Source: Ditylenchus dipsaci | Taxonomy: Eukaryota > Nematoda > Chromadorea > Rhabditida > Anguinidae | Reading direction: 5' to 3' | Length of the DNA: 64,000 nucleotides | NCBI GenBank assembly: GCA_004194705.1 | Contig: SADC01000198.1 | Span: 62,001-126,000 of the forward strand | Part shown: positions 46,976 to 59,400 of the stretch, piece by piece | Layout of the letters: the number at the start of each line of letters is the position of its first letter | How positions within the stretch are numbered: position 1 is the stretch's first letter | The notes under the pieces: generated by a model | Databases searched by the model: none | What the model saw: the letters and a program-made list of their open reading frames with translations, nothing else | Told to the model about the DNA's origin: nothing | Program-made: the position numbers and the translations under genes

Positions 46976-47045
46976 ACAAATATTTGATGATGAACGCCAT
47001 GTATCAGTTAGGCAGCACCAAAAATCTGCCAATAAAGAAGTTGGT
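46976..47045 (+). pseudogene. Stray fragment of a kinesin motor exon
   Basis: GATGATGAACGCCATGTATC, GGCAGCACCAAAAATCTGCC and AATAAAGAAG match the kinesin exon at 60374-60481 (which encodes SDDERHISVKQHQGSANK) with few changes. It lies on the opposite strand, about 13.4 kb away, just after RAD50. The intron flanks do not match. Confidence 0.65.
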
Positions 47046-47130
47046 GTTTCTGAAAATGTAAGGGCGTGCATTCGTTAAAAAGAGCGTCTTAGATTGTGGA
47101 TTCGTTAAAGACGAGTGGCACTCGGTGCCC

Positions 47131-47548
47131 TTACAGGTACACCCGCTTGGGTCTCTTGGAAGATCGGCCTCCTCCTTGGGCGTTGACGTGTGTACCCTGA
47201 AGGCTAAGAGGTGCAGGTTGTTTAGGTGTTACGGTAATACCATGGTGACTGAGAAGGAGTAATTGGAGCTTGTCAGGCAAGCTGTCGCTGTAGTGGCTGT
47301 GTAGCTTCTGCAGATCAAGGGCCAATTCCAGCTCAGCACACTTTTCGGAGACTGCCATCAACTCGATTTCAAGAGCCTTCTTCTTGCTGTAATTGTGAAA
47401 ACACTACATACATTAATAATTTAAAAAAAAACTCCTACATGAGTTTGTGTCGAAGTCGAAGCTCATTGCGCCTTGCTTGCTTTTTGCCGTCCGGGTCATC
47501 GTAGAGCGACGTGGCGGAGACAGTCCCGATCGAAAGGCGATTTACCAT
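47131..47548 (-). CDS. Small coiled-coil protein, 2 exons, family not recognised
   Basis: Exon 1 (47439-47548) starts MVNRLSIGTVSATSLYDDPD. Exon 2 (47131-47386) continues in frame with KKKALEIELMAVSEKCAELE, a charged helical stretch likely to form a coiled coil. The tail reads GGGRSSKRPKRVYL, resembling a basic nuclear localisation signal. It is about 122 residues long. The exon 1/exon 2 junction has a proper GT..AG intron of 52 bp, which supports a real gene. A nuclear role is only suggested by the basic tail. Confidence 0.55.
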
Positions 47549-47654
47549 TTTCAGCTTGAATGAGCAGGTATAGTAAAAATTTTCAATCATTACGGTGTTG
47601 AACAAATTACAATGAACAAAACGTAAAATATGTTGCTGATGGGATACGATTAGA

Positions 47655-47712
47655 GTTGTAGAAATTCCCGGAAATATAGAAAACCGGGAATATTCCCATT
47701 GTACAACCCTAG
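47655..47712. repeat. Short TAGAGTTGTA hairpin
   Basis: TTAGAGTTGTAGAAATTCCCGG is matched by CCGGGAATATTCCCATTGTACAACCCTA on the other side of a 12-bp loop. Confidence 0.5.
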
Positions 47713-48009
47713 ATACGATGCTAGTAGTCCAGCTAGTAGTGGGCTTGGAGACTGCCTGTCAATACTGGGTGCTGTAAACCCCTTTTTTAAGTCTTTTTTG
47801 TAAAAAGCACTGCTTGTATAAAGAAACCGATACGAAATTTTTAAAAAGTTTCCTCTTTTCAGATAATGTGCAGTCTTTGAAATTCAAAAATGATACATTA
47901 GAGGGGATTAGGGTTTATTTGAACAGGAAAACCTTAAACCAAAACTTACTTTTGTAGCAAGCGTCCTCTTTTGTATATTCACTTCTTGATTGCGATCGAC
48001 TTGTTTGAA

Positions 48010-48120
48010 TTACCGTATTTTCTCTATTAACGCACCCGGGTTCATTATTTTTCAACCCTTCGAAAATGTTGAAATTGTAATCGCTTGCTGACAACTCTCT
48101 GACCCCTAAGCCCAAGAACA
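48010..48120. repeat. Lone TACCGTA end
   Basis: TACCGTATTTTCTCTATTAA followed by CGCACCCGGGTTC looks like one end of a TACCGTA element. No partner end was found nearby. Confidence 0.45.
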
Positions 48121-48469
48121 AGTTACTATTGAAAAATGTTTTTTTATTTATAGCAACAGAAAATGTCAGAGAAAAAGTTTAAAAGCGTCAATTAAGTAAG
48201 TTACAGCTTTTTTAATTTATATTAACGCAAATTATCTGGTATTTAGTGGATTTGGTTAGAAATTGATCTTTTCTTTACAAAAATAAATTCTTCGCAATCG
48301 TAGCAACCTTCAGTATACAACTTATAGGAGATGTTAAATGTGTGCAGGGCGCTGTATTCTAAAATGGTTAGGAATGAGAATCCTCTAAAAGGCTGACAGG
48401 GCAGCATCCTGTCCCCAATCAGCATGAAATGACCATAGATGTCAAGACCCACTTCTCATAGCACACCCG

Positions 48470-48572
48470 TCGGCACTCAAGGAGGAGGCCGATCCTCCAA
48501 GAGACTCAAGCAGGTATGCCTGTGAGGCCACCAAGTACCACTCGTCTTCGACGAATCCACGCTCTAAGGCTT
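48470..48572 (+). pseudogene. Inverted partial copy of the coiled-coil gene's last codons
   Basis: GGAGGAGGCCGATCCTCCAA, AGAGACTCAAGCAGG and CACTCGTCTTCGACGAATCC match the end of exon 2 of the 47131-47548 gene plus 3' flank, on the opposite strand. The reading frame does not extend beyond the fragment. Confidence 0.6.
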
Positions 48573-48819
48573 TTGAGTATCATTTTTAGTGCAAGGCAGG
48601 CGGTACCCAGGTTGGTTGGCAGCGTTTGATATGTTCACGGTAAACCGGGGGTTCGGGACGAAAATTTGATAAAATATTTTTGAGAAATTTTTTTATTGCT
48701 GAGAAAGGTTAACGATTGCCGAAAAAACCTTTTTGAGTTTTTTTGGAGCGACATTCTTTTAAAAAAATCAGTAAAAGTTGATAAATACATCTGAGGCGTG
48801 TGAAGCTAAATAAAAATGT

Positions 48820-49062
48820 TTGAAAAGACTCCGTCTCTTCCTTCCAAGTGTCCTCAGCCAATTCAAATGTTGTTGCTAATATTGCTATTTTGGGAATACT
48901 TTTGGTTTATCAAAACCTTAGTCTTAAATCGATTTCTAGCCCGTATTTAGTGGTGAGGGCTTAGTTCTGTAATAAACCAAAGCCGGAACTATACTTTAGA
49001 GTTATAATTTGAATTTGTTCGAGACCACGTAGAGGGAAGAGATCAGGTTCTTTAAATGAGAT
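48820..49062. repeat. Diverged TTAA-type foldback
   Basis: GAAAAGACTCCGTCTCTTCC is answered by GGGAAGAGATCAGGTTCTTTAAA. The inner arms carry CCAATTCAAAT and its complement. Confidence 0.5.
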
Positions 49063-49721
49063 GTTGTCCTCAAAAATAATATTCTAAACTAGCCAAAAGA
49101 GACATTGACGCAGGACGGCTAGCTCTCTTAATTAAAAAAGGTTTTCTAAAATTTTAATTTTTAGGAACCGAAGAAGTGTTTTTGAAATCTATAAGGCAAG
49201 TTGACCATTTCATGTTTTTCACTTTATCAGCACTGGGGTTAGAGAGATGGTCAGAAAGTAATGAAGAAACGAAGCATGGCTAAAGTTAGTAGGCGTTAAA
49301 AAATTGCTCCAGAATTCATATCTATGTTTTTTATTTGACTACCAAATAGCATAATCCAACAAATAAAAGATTTTGTGCAGTATGTTGATCTAGTTTCCAA
49401 CCAAATACAGCTCTTGAAGAGTCCCTTATATGACTTTTGGCTATCCCTTTAGCTGAACTTTTAAAATATCGGGTTTAGAATGGTTCATGTTACTTAACTT
49501 TATGTCTGTCTAACCACCTATTAGCAGTTGTAGGTGCTAAATTTAAATCGTCAAAAACCGTAAGAATATCTTTAACAAAAAGCAGAGAATTGCAATATAG
49601 CAGAACTGATGGTGCACTACTAGTCCAGAGAAAATTGAGACTGACTGGTGCTCTTATCACTGCCCTTTTAATGGGAAGCTGTTTAGGAGGTCTGCACATT
49701 GATGATTTTAACTTTCTGTCC

Positions 49722-49950
49722 ATTTAAATCAGGGTTCTCATCTCAAAATTTCGAAATAAAGTACATTTTGCGAAATAAAGTACAATTTGGTCATTTTTAG
49801 TCAAAAAGTTCCATTTTATCCAGTGCTTGTTGAGATTTTAACACTAAAAATAAAGATTTTGAAGCAAAACCTTAAAATTTCTAAAGATTTCGGGTGTCAA
49901 ATGAAGTAAAAATCTTTAAATAAAGTACAGATGAGAACCCTGATTTAAAT
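49722..49950. mobile_element. hAT-like MITE with perfect 8-bp duplication
   Basis: The element 49730-49942 starts CAGGGTTCTCATCTCAAAAT and ends AGATGAGAACCCTG. ATTTAAAT flanks it on both sides (49722-49729, 49943-49950). A related interior, without the ends, lies in the P450 A intron at about 10340-10510. It is followed at once by a GTATGCAAACATATCA hairpin (49951-50042). Confidence 0.8.
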
Positions 49951-50403
49951 GTATGCAAACATATCACAAACTTTTGTCTGTAAAATTATCTGTGAAATTT
50001 GTAATTCAATGAAATAAATGTAGCCTTGATATGTTTGCATACAATCATGGCTTTTAATCAAACTATAACTCGTCTGTAAAACATGGAAAAAATTGGAACC
50101 CTGATTGATTTCCATGAAAGCTTTTGGAAAAAACTTTTCTTGACATTCTTATCCACTACACTCTTTTATCCACTGTGCTGGATTTCTTTCAGAATTTGTT
50201 TGGTTTGGAGGTAGTACTAACATACCAAAAACAAAACTTAGGAATTCGAGGTCTTGCAGTTGAGATGAGAGCGCAAAAATGAAGAAAAATAAATGATTCA
50301 AAAATAAGATTATCAGGATGCTTGATTTTTTTTAGAAATGAAAGAGATGTCTGTAAAATTTCAACGAGAACCAAAACATTATTATTGTTCAAAAACATAT
50401 TTT

Positions 50404-53400
50404 CTAATTTGTTTTCTTTTCTGGCTTGTTGACTACAGCTTCAATGATATTTATGCAGGCTTGCAAACTGGCTTTCAAATGCATCGCCAAATGTTCGCCT
50501 TCCTGCAGCTCATATATTTCATCTATTTGTTCGACCATAAATTGAAACTTTTCCAATAACATGGCCCAATCTGCTTGATTTTCTTAAAAATATATATTTA
50601 AAAGTTTATTTTCAGTAAAAGGTTAAAACAAGGCTTACGAGCTAGTTTGTTCTTGTAGTAGACTAGAGGTCGGAGCACATCAAAAGCTAAAGTTGCATTG
50701 TAAGTGCTGGTGGTCAGCTCCTGGTGCACGTCTTTGATACATTTGCAAAGGATGGTCTGTATAGAATTTAACTTAAAAAGTGGTGGTTTCTTACAAAAAA
50801 TACCAACAATAATGTGGGCCCTTGGCGTGGAATTGTTTTGGAAGGCTTTGTACACATCAAGCACATCTTCGCACACTTCATCTATGCTTTGTAGAACTCC
50901 TATTTGAAAAGAGTGTTCAGCCTAAAAAGATTTTTATATGTGGGGTCCTTGGTTTTTTATTCAATAAAACCAACTTTTCTGAAGACTTCATCTTCAGGAA
51001 AAGGCTCATTTACAAGGTAGGCTAGACGTCCAATTAGTGTTTGCATCAATTTTAAGTGATTGTTAATATTTCTGATGAAAAATTTGGAGGACTCTGATTT
51101 CTAAAAGATTTTTTTTTCGAAAAATGACTTTTAACAAATAATTTGCCAAGACCCATTTTAAATAAAACGCAGGTTTCAATACAGTCAACCCTCGAATTAA
51201 CAGCACATCTGGCCCGGTCCCCTCAATTTCCGTATAACCTCCTTTAATGCCCCAGGGGGATTATTAATCAACCCCCTCGGAGGGTGGGGATTATACTTCA
51301 ACCTTTTTAGCGCCGAAGGCGCCGCAAATTTTTTAAAAACGTTATTTTAAAAATTGTAATTCTAATTTATGCAATTAAAATTTCCGCCTATATTTTTGTC
51401 TTACGTGTACTTGACGTCTTAATTATCGTCTCACCTTTCGCTTACTTTTTTCTTCCACATGATTTTTTATATCCAGAAAGCTACTTTGCGTTCAAAAGTC
51501 GACTTCAGCTGTACAACTGCTTTCCAACAAAGCCAAACCATAAGCCCTAGTGGCGCGAAAGTCTTCCCACCATTCCTTCTCGTTGCGTTTGGTAGCGATG
51601 ATTAAATGGATTATTAGAGGGTGGGGGTTTAATAGAGGGTGGGGGATTAATAGAGGTTATACGGTATTAAGACCCTCGATTTAGCGGCATATAAGCTAGA
51701 AAAGAGAAAAATTTGAAAAATGTCGTCAAATGAAAATGTAAAAAGTTGTATGTTTGGCTTCGGCTAGTCTCCACATATTGATGTCTCGTTTTATTTTTAT
51801 TGTTGAAACATTGGCTTGCACATATTATTCAAGAGGATCTGTTAACCAATGTGGAAGGCCCTGCCGAAAGTGACAATGAAGATATGGATGTCGAAGAAAT
51901 TGAGACAGAGCAACCTGCAATCAGTCGTCTCGAGGCACAAAGGCATTTACAATTTGTCCGTCAATATCTGGAAGAGAATTATGAAGATCCTGCTATACTC
52001 CGTCTCAGCGATTTACTGGATTACTACTTCCACAATGAGCGAAGAAATACGCAAGTGCAGCAGAAAATAACAAATTATTTTCAGTCTAACTGCTGAACAA
52101 CGTTTGTTGAAATGAGTTTATAATGTTATTGCTAAAAAAATAAAAGCAAATTTTGGTCGGATGATGTTGTGTTGCAAGCTATCATATGTTAGACCCTAGA
52201 TTTAATGGCACTCTACAATTTTTTCAGATACCTCTATTCAGCGGCACCTCGATTTAACGGCACCCGGGCCCGGTCCCCAGGGGTGCCGTTAAATCGAGGG
52301 TTGACTGTAATTCAATTTAAATAATTGAATTCTGCTTGAATTTAGATATTTCCGTTGGAATGTGTTTTAGACTTTACATAATTTTCCAACCTCAGCTAGA
52401 GCCATGACCCATCTAGTTTTGTCGTTAAAGACCAGAGTCACTACACTGTTCATTTCAGTGATAATGTGGTCAGTGGCAGTGCTCCTCTCCAACATCTGAC
52501 AACTAGTCTAAAAGCACTGACACTCTGCACAAACCAATGAACCAGGAATATTGGAGTCTTCGCATCTATTTCTGATGAGGTAGCAGATGAAAAACTAGTG
52601 TTTTCAGTATCCTTATGCTGCTCAATGTCTACTGAAGTTTTGTCTTGAAAGAACTGAGATGTGCTAGCTACAGCCAACTCCATCTTGTATTCCAGTTCTA
52701 GACAGGCCCGCAACAAATTTCTGCCCAACTCGAAGTCGCTGTCTTAAAACAGTCCAGATGAAATTAAATATTGAATATTTTGAATACCGTGTTTAGACAT
52801 ACCCCACCCGAAATGAACTTTTTTGAAAACATTTGCAAATAAATTTGAGCCGTGTTTTCTCTGACATCTTGCATTCCCAAAAAGTGACAAAATGTACCCA
52901 ATGAAACTTACAATCCTCATCCACATTCTCTTTGAGTAATTGAAGTTGTTCTTGGAGTGGGGTCATTTTTTCTCTGTTGTCTTTTGCCATATCTGAAAAC
53001 TTTACGTATCTTAAAAATATTACCCTCAATTATATTTTCGTAATACCCAAAACTTCTGAGATCACACTTCTCCGTGACCTTAGTGATGTTTGTGAGTCAC
53101 ATCGATTGCTCTGCCTCATTCTGGCTGTGTCTTTCATGGAGTTGAACCTGCAAATGTCCCTTTGTTCATTATTTTGTAAATTTTTAAAAGGGGGAGTGTA
53201 TCTCTTCTCCGTATCTGGTCCCGCATGGAAATTGTTTACATTCAAATTCAACCACTTTCTAAGCTTGCTGGTTCGAATCCCATGGTTGTTAACTTTATTT
53301 TGTTCGCAGTTTTTCAGCGATTGAGCTGAATTCATGCTAAAAATATTGACCAATCGATTGGAAAGATTTCAGGGATTGCTTTTTTAGTCAACAACTGTCT

Positions 53401-56400
53401 TAAATTTTCGAAATCAGCCAGAAACCATATCTTTCGATTTATGTCTATTTTATCTATCGGTAATTTTATTACTTTTGAAAGAGTAATAGCCATTTTCTAG
53501 AGTCAAATACGCAAGCTACCTCATAAAAAAATTCGTCATTAAATAGAAATAGACATTATGTCAAAAATTACTCTAGGAATCGGGTAGCTTGGATAGCTTG
53601 ATCTACAAAAATTACCGATTTTCGGACGAAAGTCAAATTTCTATTCTTGCTTTTAACTATAGCTTAGCTATTATGCTTGTAGAGTCATGCCTGATAATCT
53701 AGCTAGATTCGCAAGACCCTGACAATTATTTTTGTAAATGTCAAATAACATGTGAAAAAAATAAAGTTCACAACCATGGGGATTCGAACCAGCAAGCTTA
53801 GAAAGTGGTTTAATTTGAATTTAAACGAATTCCATGCGGGACCAGATACGGACAAGAGATACACTCCCCCTTTAAATATCGTATTTAACTCTAATAAACT
53901 CCCCCACCCCCACCTAAATTTAAAAAACGTGTATGTGGAATTGCGTTTTTGACCTTTTTTGAATACTTCTGTGTGGCAAGTTACCACTCATCTTTTAGCT
54001 AATCTGACTAGCTAAAAATAGATGGTAACTCGCCTGAGAACAATCTTCAAAAAAGACAATTTGCGGTAACCAAATACAATTGGGCAAATGGAATTTTTTA
54101 AAATTGGCCATATGGTCATGCCCCAGCCCAAAAATAAACTTACAACGCAGTGGTGAATATATTGGAACGTCTGCCAGCCATTCCTTTTCTCCATTGCCAA
54201 GTTCCGGAATAAAGTATGGCCTCTACTTGAGCCATCCCATCCGATGAAGATGCACTCTCTTGGTATATTTCAACCAGTTTTTCGTAGATCTGGACGATGA
54301 AGTCATTGGCTAAGAGGTCTGCAAACACTCGGCTCTTCAGGTTGATCAACCGAACACTCACTCTTTCAATATCACTAGCCGAGTTGGAGACCAGTTTAAA
54401 CAGAAACTACAAATATAGGCTGATTAAGATTTTTCGCTAACATTTGTTCTAAGTCGTGATTTAGTGGGAGATCACTCTTAATTTAATATTCCAAAGGGCA
54501 CACCAGCGTTACAGTGCAAATAAACGGACCATGGAATTTTCTTGAGCAGTCAATGTTTTCACTCGTTTCGAGTTTAATTTGATAATATGACCACCCCAAC
54601 TTTTGAAAAAAATAGGTACCGTACTCTCTCTATTAGTTCCACATGTGGGATTATTTTTCAATCGTCCGAAAATCGGAAAAATTTGGGCTCGATTTTTGAA
54701 TTTTCGGTGAAAATTTAAAATCCAAAGAGCGGAATCAGTAGAGCTCGTGAGAGTTAAGAAAATGCAAAAAACAGCTTTGTTAAATTTTTTCTCTGAGCTG
54801 AGATACAGGTACTCAAAGTTGGGGGTGTGGGTTTAATAGAGAGTGTGGAACTAATAGAGAGAATACGGTAGAAACATTTGTCGGATCAATTAAAATGGTT
54901 ATAAAATATTTTCAGAGACGATACACTGCTCTCTGCTTTTGTGCGCACCACTCGAGAACCTGTGGGCATCTAGCTTGATTTCGACCATGAATAATTCGTT
55001 ACTTTCGGGATCCCTGTCAACCAAAATGGACACGGATTGAAGCGAAAACGACCGGTACCATTGTGTTCAGAATATTCTGCTCTACCCCTATAATACAAGG
55101 AGCTCACCAGGGCTGCACGTGTTAAATAGGGCAAAGGCGCTTTATTGCCTTTAAAAATTAAGAACTGTAATCGTAAATAACCAACCAGAGATCTTTTGTC
55201 GAATCTTTCAAGAATGTTATTGGCTGTAGATATGCAAGCTTTGAGACGCATCAACTCCTCTTTCTCTTCGCAACTTAGATTATCAAAGGTAGAGAACAAA
55301 TTTCTGAGAAGTAAAAGTATTCTGTATACCGTTGACTTTGTAAATTAAATTATACGTTTGATTGCTGCTATCCACGATTTTCTCAAGTTTTTCTTTGACC
55401 TCTTCGGTTTCTCTTATACTCTCTTCCATCTCTGAGCACATTTTGTTCAGATCTTCTTCCTCCTGGGCCTGTGAAACTCATAGATGTTTTTTGTAAAATA
55501 GTGACATACCTCTACAGTCTCAGTGACCATCGACACATTTCGAGTGGTCTTTTTTAAGTTGGCCTGTTTCAAGTCTTCCAGTTCTCTGCGAGCAACGTTC
55601 AACTCTTGGTTGACTTTTCGCATCATTTCCCGTTTGTCCACTTCGAACTCAAGCCTAGCCTGTTCAATCAGTTTTCTTTCCACACTTAACAAAACAAATA
55701 TTATATTTGAAATTGGATTACTAAATTAAGTGTCCATACATGGGGAATGTGCCTTCAACAAACTCCAGTTTAACTCGCTCATAACTCGGCACTTCTTCCG
55801 AAGACGCGTTGAAGGCACTGAGGAATACAAAAAAGCGAGTTCCTGCGAGCACAATTCTGTCTCCCTGCAATTTTTTAAAATTCATTTATCCTACTTAGGG
55901 ATCTGAAACGTAAAAATTTAAAAATAAATTGATTTTCAGAAAAGGTGTATGGAGCAAGTTGATGTAAAAATGGCTTACATGATTCAAGACTAGTTGAACG
56001 CCTTGCTGCATTAGTTGTCCATTGACAGCCACATGTTCACCCAGAACATCTAGTCTTATCTGCTCAGTTTCTACCGAAACAAAAGACACAGATGGTTTAT
56101 CTGAAAAAACGCAAAGTTTAACTAAAGATTTGGTTCTCATAAATTAGACCTTCTGCTGCAGAACTGAACTCCAAAGTAGCTTCCTTATCATTGGAAATTT
56201 GAGTACATTGGTTTAAAGTAGCATCGGCAAGTAGCTCGAGCACACAGGGACCTTGCATACCCTTGTAAGACACACTACCGATTGTAATTCTGACCGAATG
56301 ATTAGCATGATCAGATCGAAGTCTTTCGATTTCTGCCTTCATCTCATCATTTTGTGCTTTCAGACCTATTAATTAATAAATCAGTTGTTCAACAGCTATG

Positions 56401-59400
56401 CAGCCAACCTTGAACGGCCATCACAAAAGGATCAACGTTTTGTCTGGCAGTCTGATCCACTAGGGCTGCTTTAGAAGCAAACCTAAGAGTTCCTATGCTC
56501 AATTGGCTGTATTGCTGTTCAGGGGAGACGGTGGCTAGAAGGGATGTAAGCGAATTGCCACCAAAACATTGTTTGAGTAGACGGGTCAGCACAGACTCAC
56601 GGTAGTTGACAAAGGCTGAGGTGCTGCATGAAGACTTAGATTCAATCACTTTTTGTAGTGCTAATAGAGAACAGTTGATGGCTGAGGTCTCCTATGTAAA
56701 GACAAGTAACGAAATTTTGATAAAAAAATAACAGTAGTAGACCTCAACAAAATTTCAATTAACTTACAGCTCTATTCTCATACCCAGTGGTCATGTGTAG
56801 TCGTTCTGACCCAGCTAAATCTACAAAATAGCACTTTGACTGAATCACACTTTCCTTTTCAACGTTGTCTACAACTTCTCGGTTAGTCCTCTCAAGGCTA
56901 AAATTACTCAGCTGAAGTCAAGAAATAATAAATTTGGGCAACACTTTTTGGGCACTTGTGCACATCGGGGAGAGGGGGGGGGCTTGTTATTATTAACTGT
57001 AAGTGGTGTCTTTAAGTCTCTTAAGTTATTTGTTCAAGCTGAAAACGATAAAGAAAACGCTGTTTTTTAACTTTTTGTAATAAATCAGTTGTTCAACAGC
57101 TGTACCACAATTGCCCATTCTAAATTTGTGAATCCGGTACAAATCGAATTCGGTACAAAAAAAGTATTGCCCATCAAATTTTATGTTACACTATCTGGAA
57201 GATGGCATGACTTCGTGAAGACAAGTCGTTAACCAAAGTGGTGGCCGTAGCTCTTCTGGTCAACCCACTGTGAAGAACTTCTTCTAACTCAGCTTGAGAG
57301 AACACTTCAAACTGACTTAAATTTTCCAAGTAGGCAGAGTCTGCGCCTCTAATCCTGAGTGGTGCTCTAGTCTGCGCCAGAAGATCATACACTTTTTCCA
57401 AGTAGAGCTCGTAGAATGAAACTTTGACGGAAAACAAGCTTTCACTGGTGTTTCTAATGTTTTCAATATTCTCTTTATTGATATGGTTGGATGAAAAAAG
57501 TTCAGTACAGAAGCGAGGCAGCAGTCCAGGCTCAGAGCTGTTGCCTAAGATGCTAAAATTTACTTTAGATTTTATTTTGTAGGTGAAAATAAATTTTGGA
57601 AAATTTATCGACTAGGGGAGATATGCCAAAACGAGATCTGGCAAACTGAGATTTGGCAAAAAGATTTTTGGCAAGTCGATATTTTTCGCTAAAAAAGTAG
57701 CTTAGAAGATTCTGAGCGTGATTAAAAGACCATTGCCGTCTACGGCCACAGAAATTTGGACTTTTTGAATTGGCGGGGACAGCTAAATTACTGCGAAAAT
57801 ATTTTTTGAATTATTTTTTATTTTTATTTTTAATTTATAATTTATGTGTATTACTCAAAGCGAGTCCGAAACTATATGTAAGTTGTAGTGCAGTGGCTGT
57901 GTTAGATCTTGTCCGATCTGGCAATGTCAAGCAACGTTAGATTGTTCAAAATTTTGGAAAATTTTTATTTGCAAACAGAAACAATTTGCCGCTATTCCAT
58001 TGTACCCCCCCCAAAAAAGCTATTCCAGTGTACCCCCCCCAAAAATAATGACCTATTCCATTGTACCCCCCCAAAAACCAACTTTTTTATATGCCCTCAA
58101 AAACCATTTTTATGTAATAATTTCGCCATAAAAGGACCAAAAAAGCCATTTAAATAGGGTTCAAGGGCTGTATTGGAGGGGAAGGGAATAACACAGGGGC
58201 CACTTTTTTTGGCTGCTTTACCATGTTTTTCAACTCGGGCCGTGGCAAAAATAGACTCTATATGCATTTTATGATCAAGTGTACTTCTCGGAATCATGTC
58301 TAAGGTAAGTGCGTGCGCGCATCTCTAACTCTCAAGCCCCCTGCGCCCCCTTCGGGGCGCAGGGGCTTGGGGCTTGGAGTTGAGATGCGCACACCCACAT
58401 ACCTTAGACACAAATCACTCGAAAGTGACTCTGGATGCATGAAAAAGCATGCATACCAGAGTTATTTATGCGGTAGGTCCCAGTATTCAAAACCATGTTC
58501 AACATCTTCAATTTTTCAGCCGAAAAGGGTCTCCCCCTTCTCCGGCTTTTGGCTTCGAGCCAGAGGCTCAGCCATCCAAAATTTCTGCCTTCACCTCCAC
58601 AGGGGTCCTGGTTTAGGCATAACCACCTCGGGACCCACCCGGCTGGCCCTTGAGAGGCTTTGAGTACTTATGTATTTGGGTCCTCCACAAGTTGCTGGGT
58701 TTGACGTGCCTTCAAACGTATATATTAAGTAGTGGACCCCAAGTTGCTGGGTTTGAGGGTGCCTTAAATCCTTATTTATTAGTGGCCCTGTTTTGTCCCT
58801 TCCCCTCCCAATACAGCCCTTGAACCCTATTTAAATGGCTGTTCTGGCCTTTTTATGGCAAAATTATTACATAAAAATGGTTTTTGAGTGCATATAAAAA
58901 AGTTGGTTTTTGGGGGGGGGTACAATGGAATAGGTCATTATTTTTGGGGGGGTACACTGGAATAGCTTTTTGGGGGGGGGTACAATGGAATAGTGCCAAC
59001 AATTTAAAAATTATTTCGCAGTAATTTAGCTGTCCCCGCCAATTCAAAAAGTCCAAATTTCCGTGGCCGTAGATGGCAATGGTCCTTTAAGCAGCCGAGA
59101 ATTTAGAAAAAATGCTTTCGAGCGTTTCTGAACTAGGAAATCTAGGGTACTCATGCCCTCAATAGCTCGATTAAGGGGTACATGTCAATTTTCCGCCGAC
59201 CAATTTTCCGCCGACCGATTTTCCGCCGACAAATTTTCCGCCGACCAATTTTCCGCCGCCATAATTCAATTTCTGTTTTCACGTTTGGCTAGTATATTTA
59301 GTAGTGCCAATCTAAAATACATCTAGAATTTCGCTATTATATAGAATATAGATAGAATATAGAATTTCGCTATCTATATAGAATATAGAATAGAATTTCG

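Larger units (their letters stand above)
51180..52309 (+). mobile_element. Decayed pogo/Tigger-like transposon
   Basis: The left end TACAGTCAACCCTCGAATTA and right end AAATCGAGGGTTGACTGTA are flanked by TA. Units CTCGATTTAACGGCACC are repeated near the right end (about 52195-52305). Between them lies the C-terminal remnant of a transposase (51800-52096). A TACCGTA-type element (51227-51667) is inserted near the left end. It sits in a kinesin intron, antisense to that gene. It ties the ACAGTC MITEs to a likely protein source. Confidence 0.7.

Noticed and set aside
48243..48452. Minus-strand ORF (starts MGLDIYGHFMLIGDRML)
   Set aside because: It has reasonable composition, but no partner exon, family or splice context could be supported. 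It is left out rather than called a gene.
49490..49723. Minus-strand 77-residue ORF beside a hAT-like MITE
   Set aside because: No motif or joined exon was found. A transposase scrap is possible but not supported.
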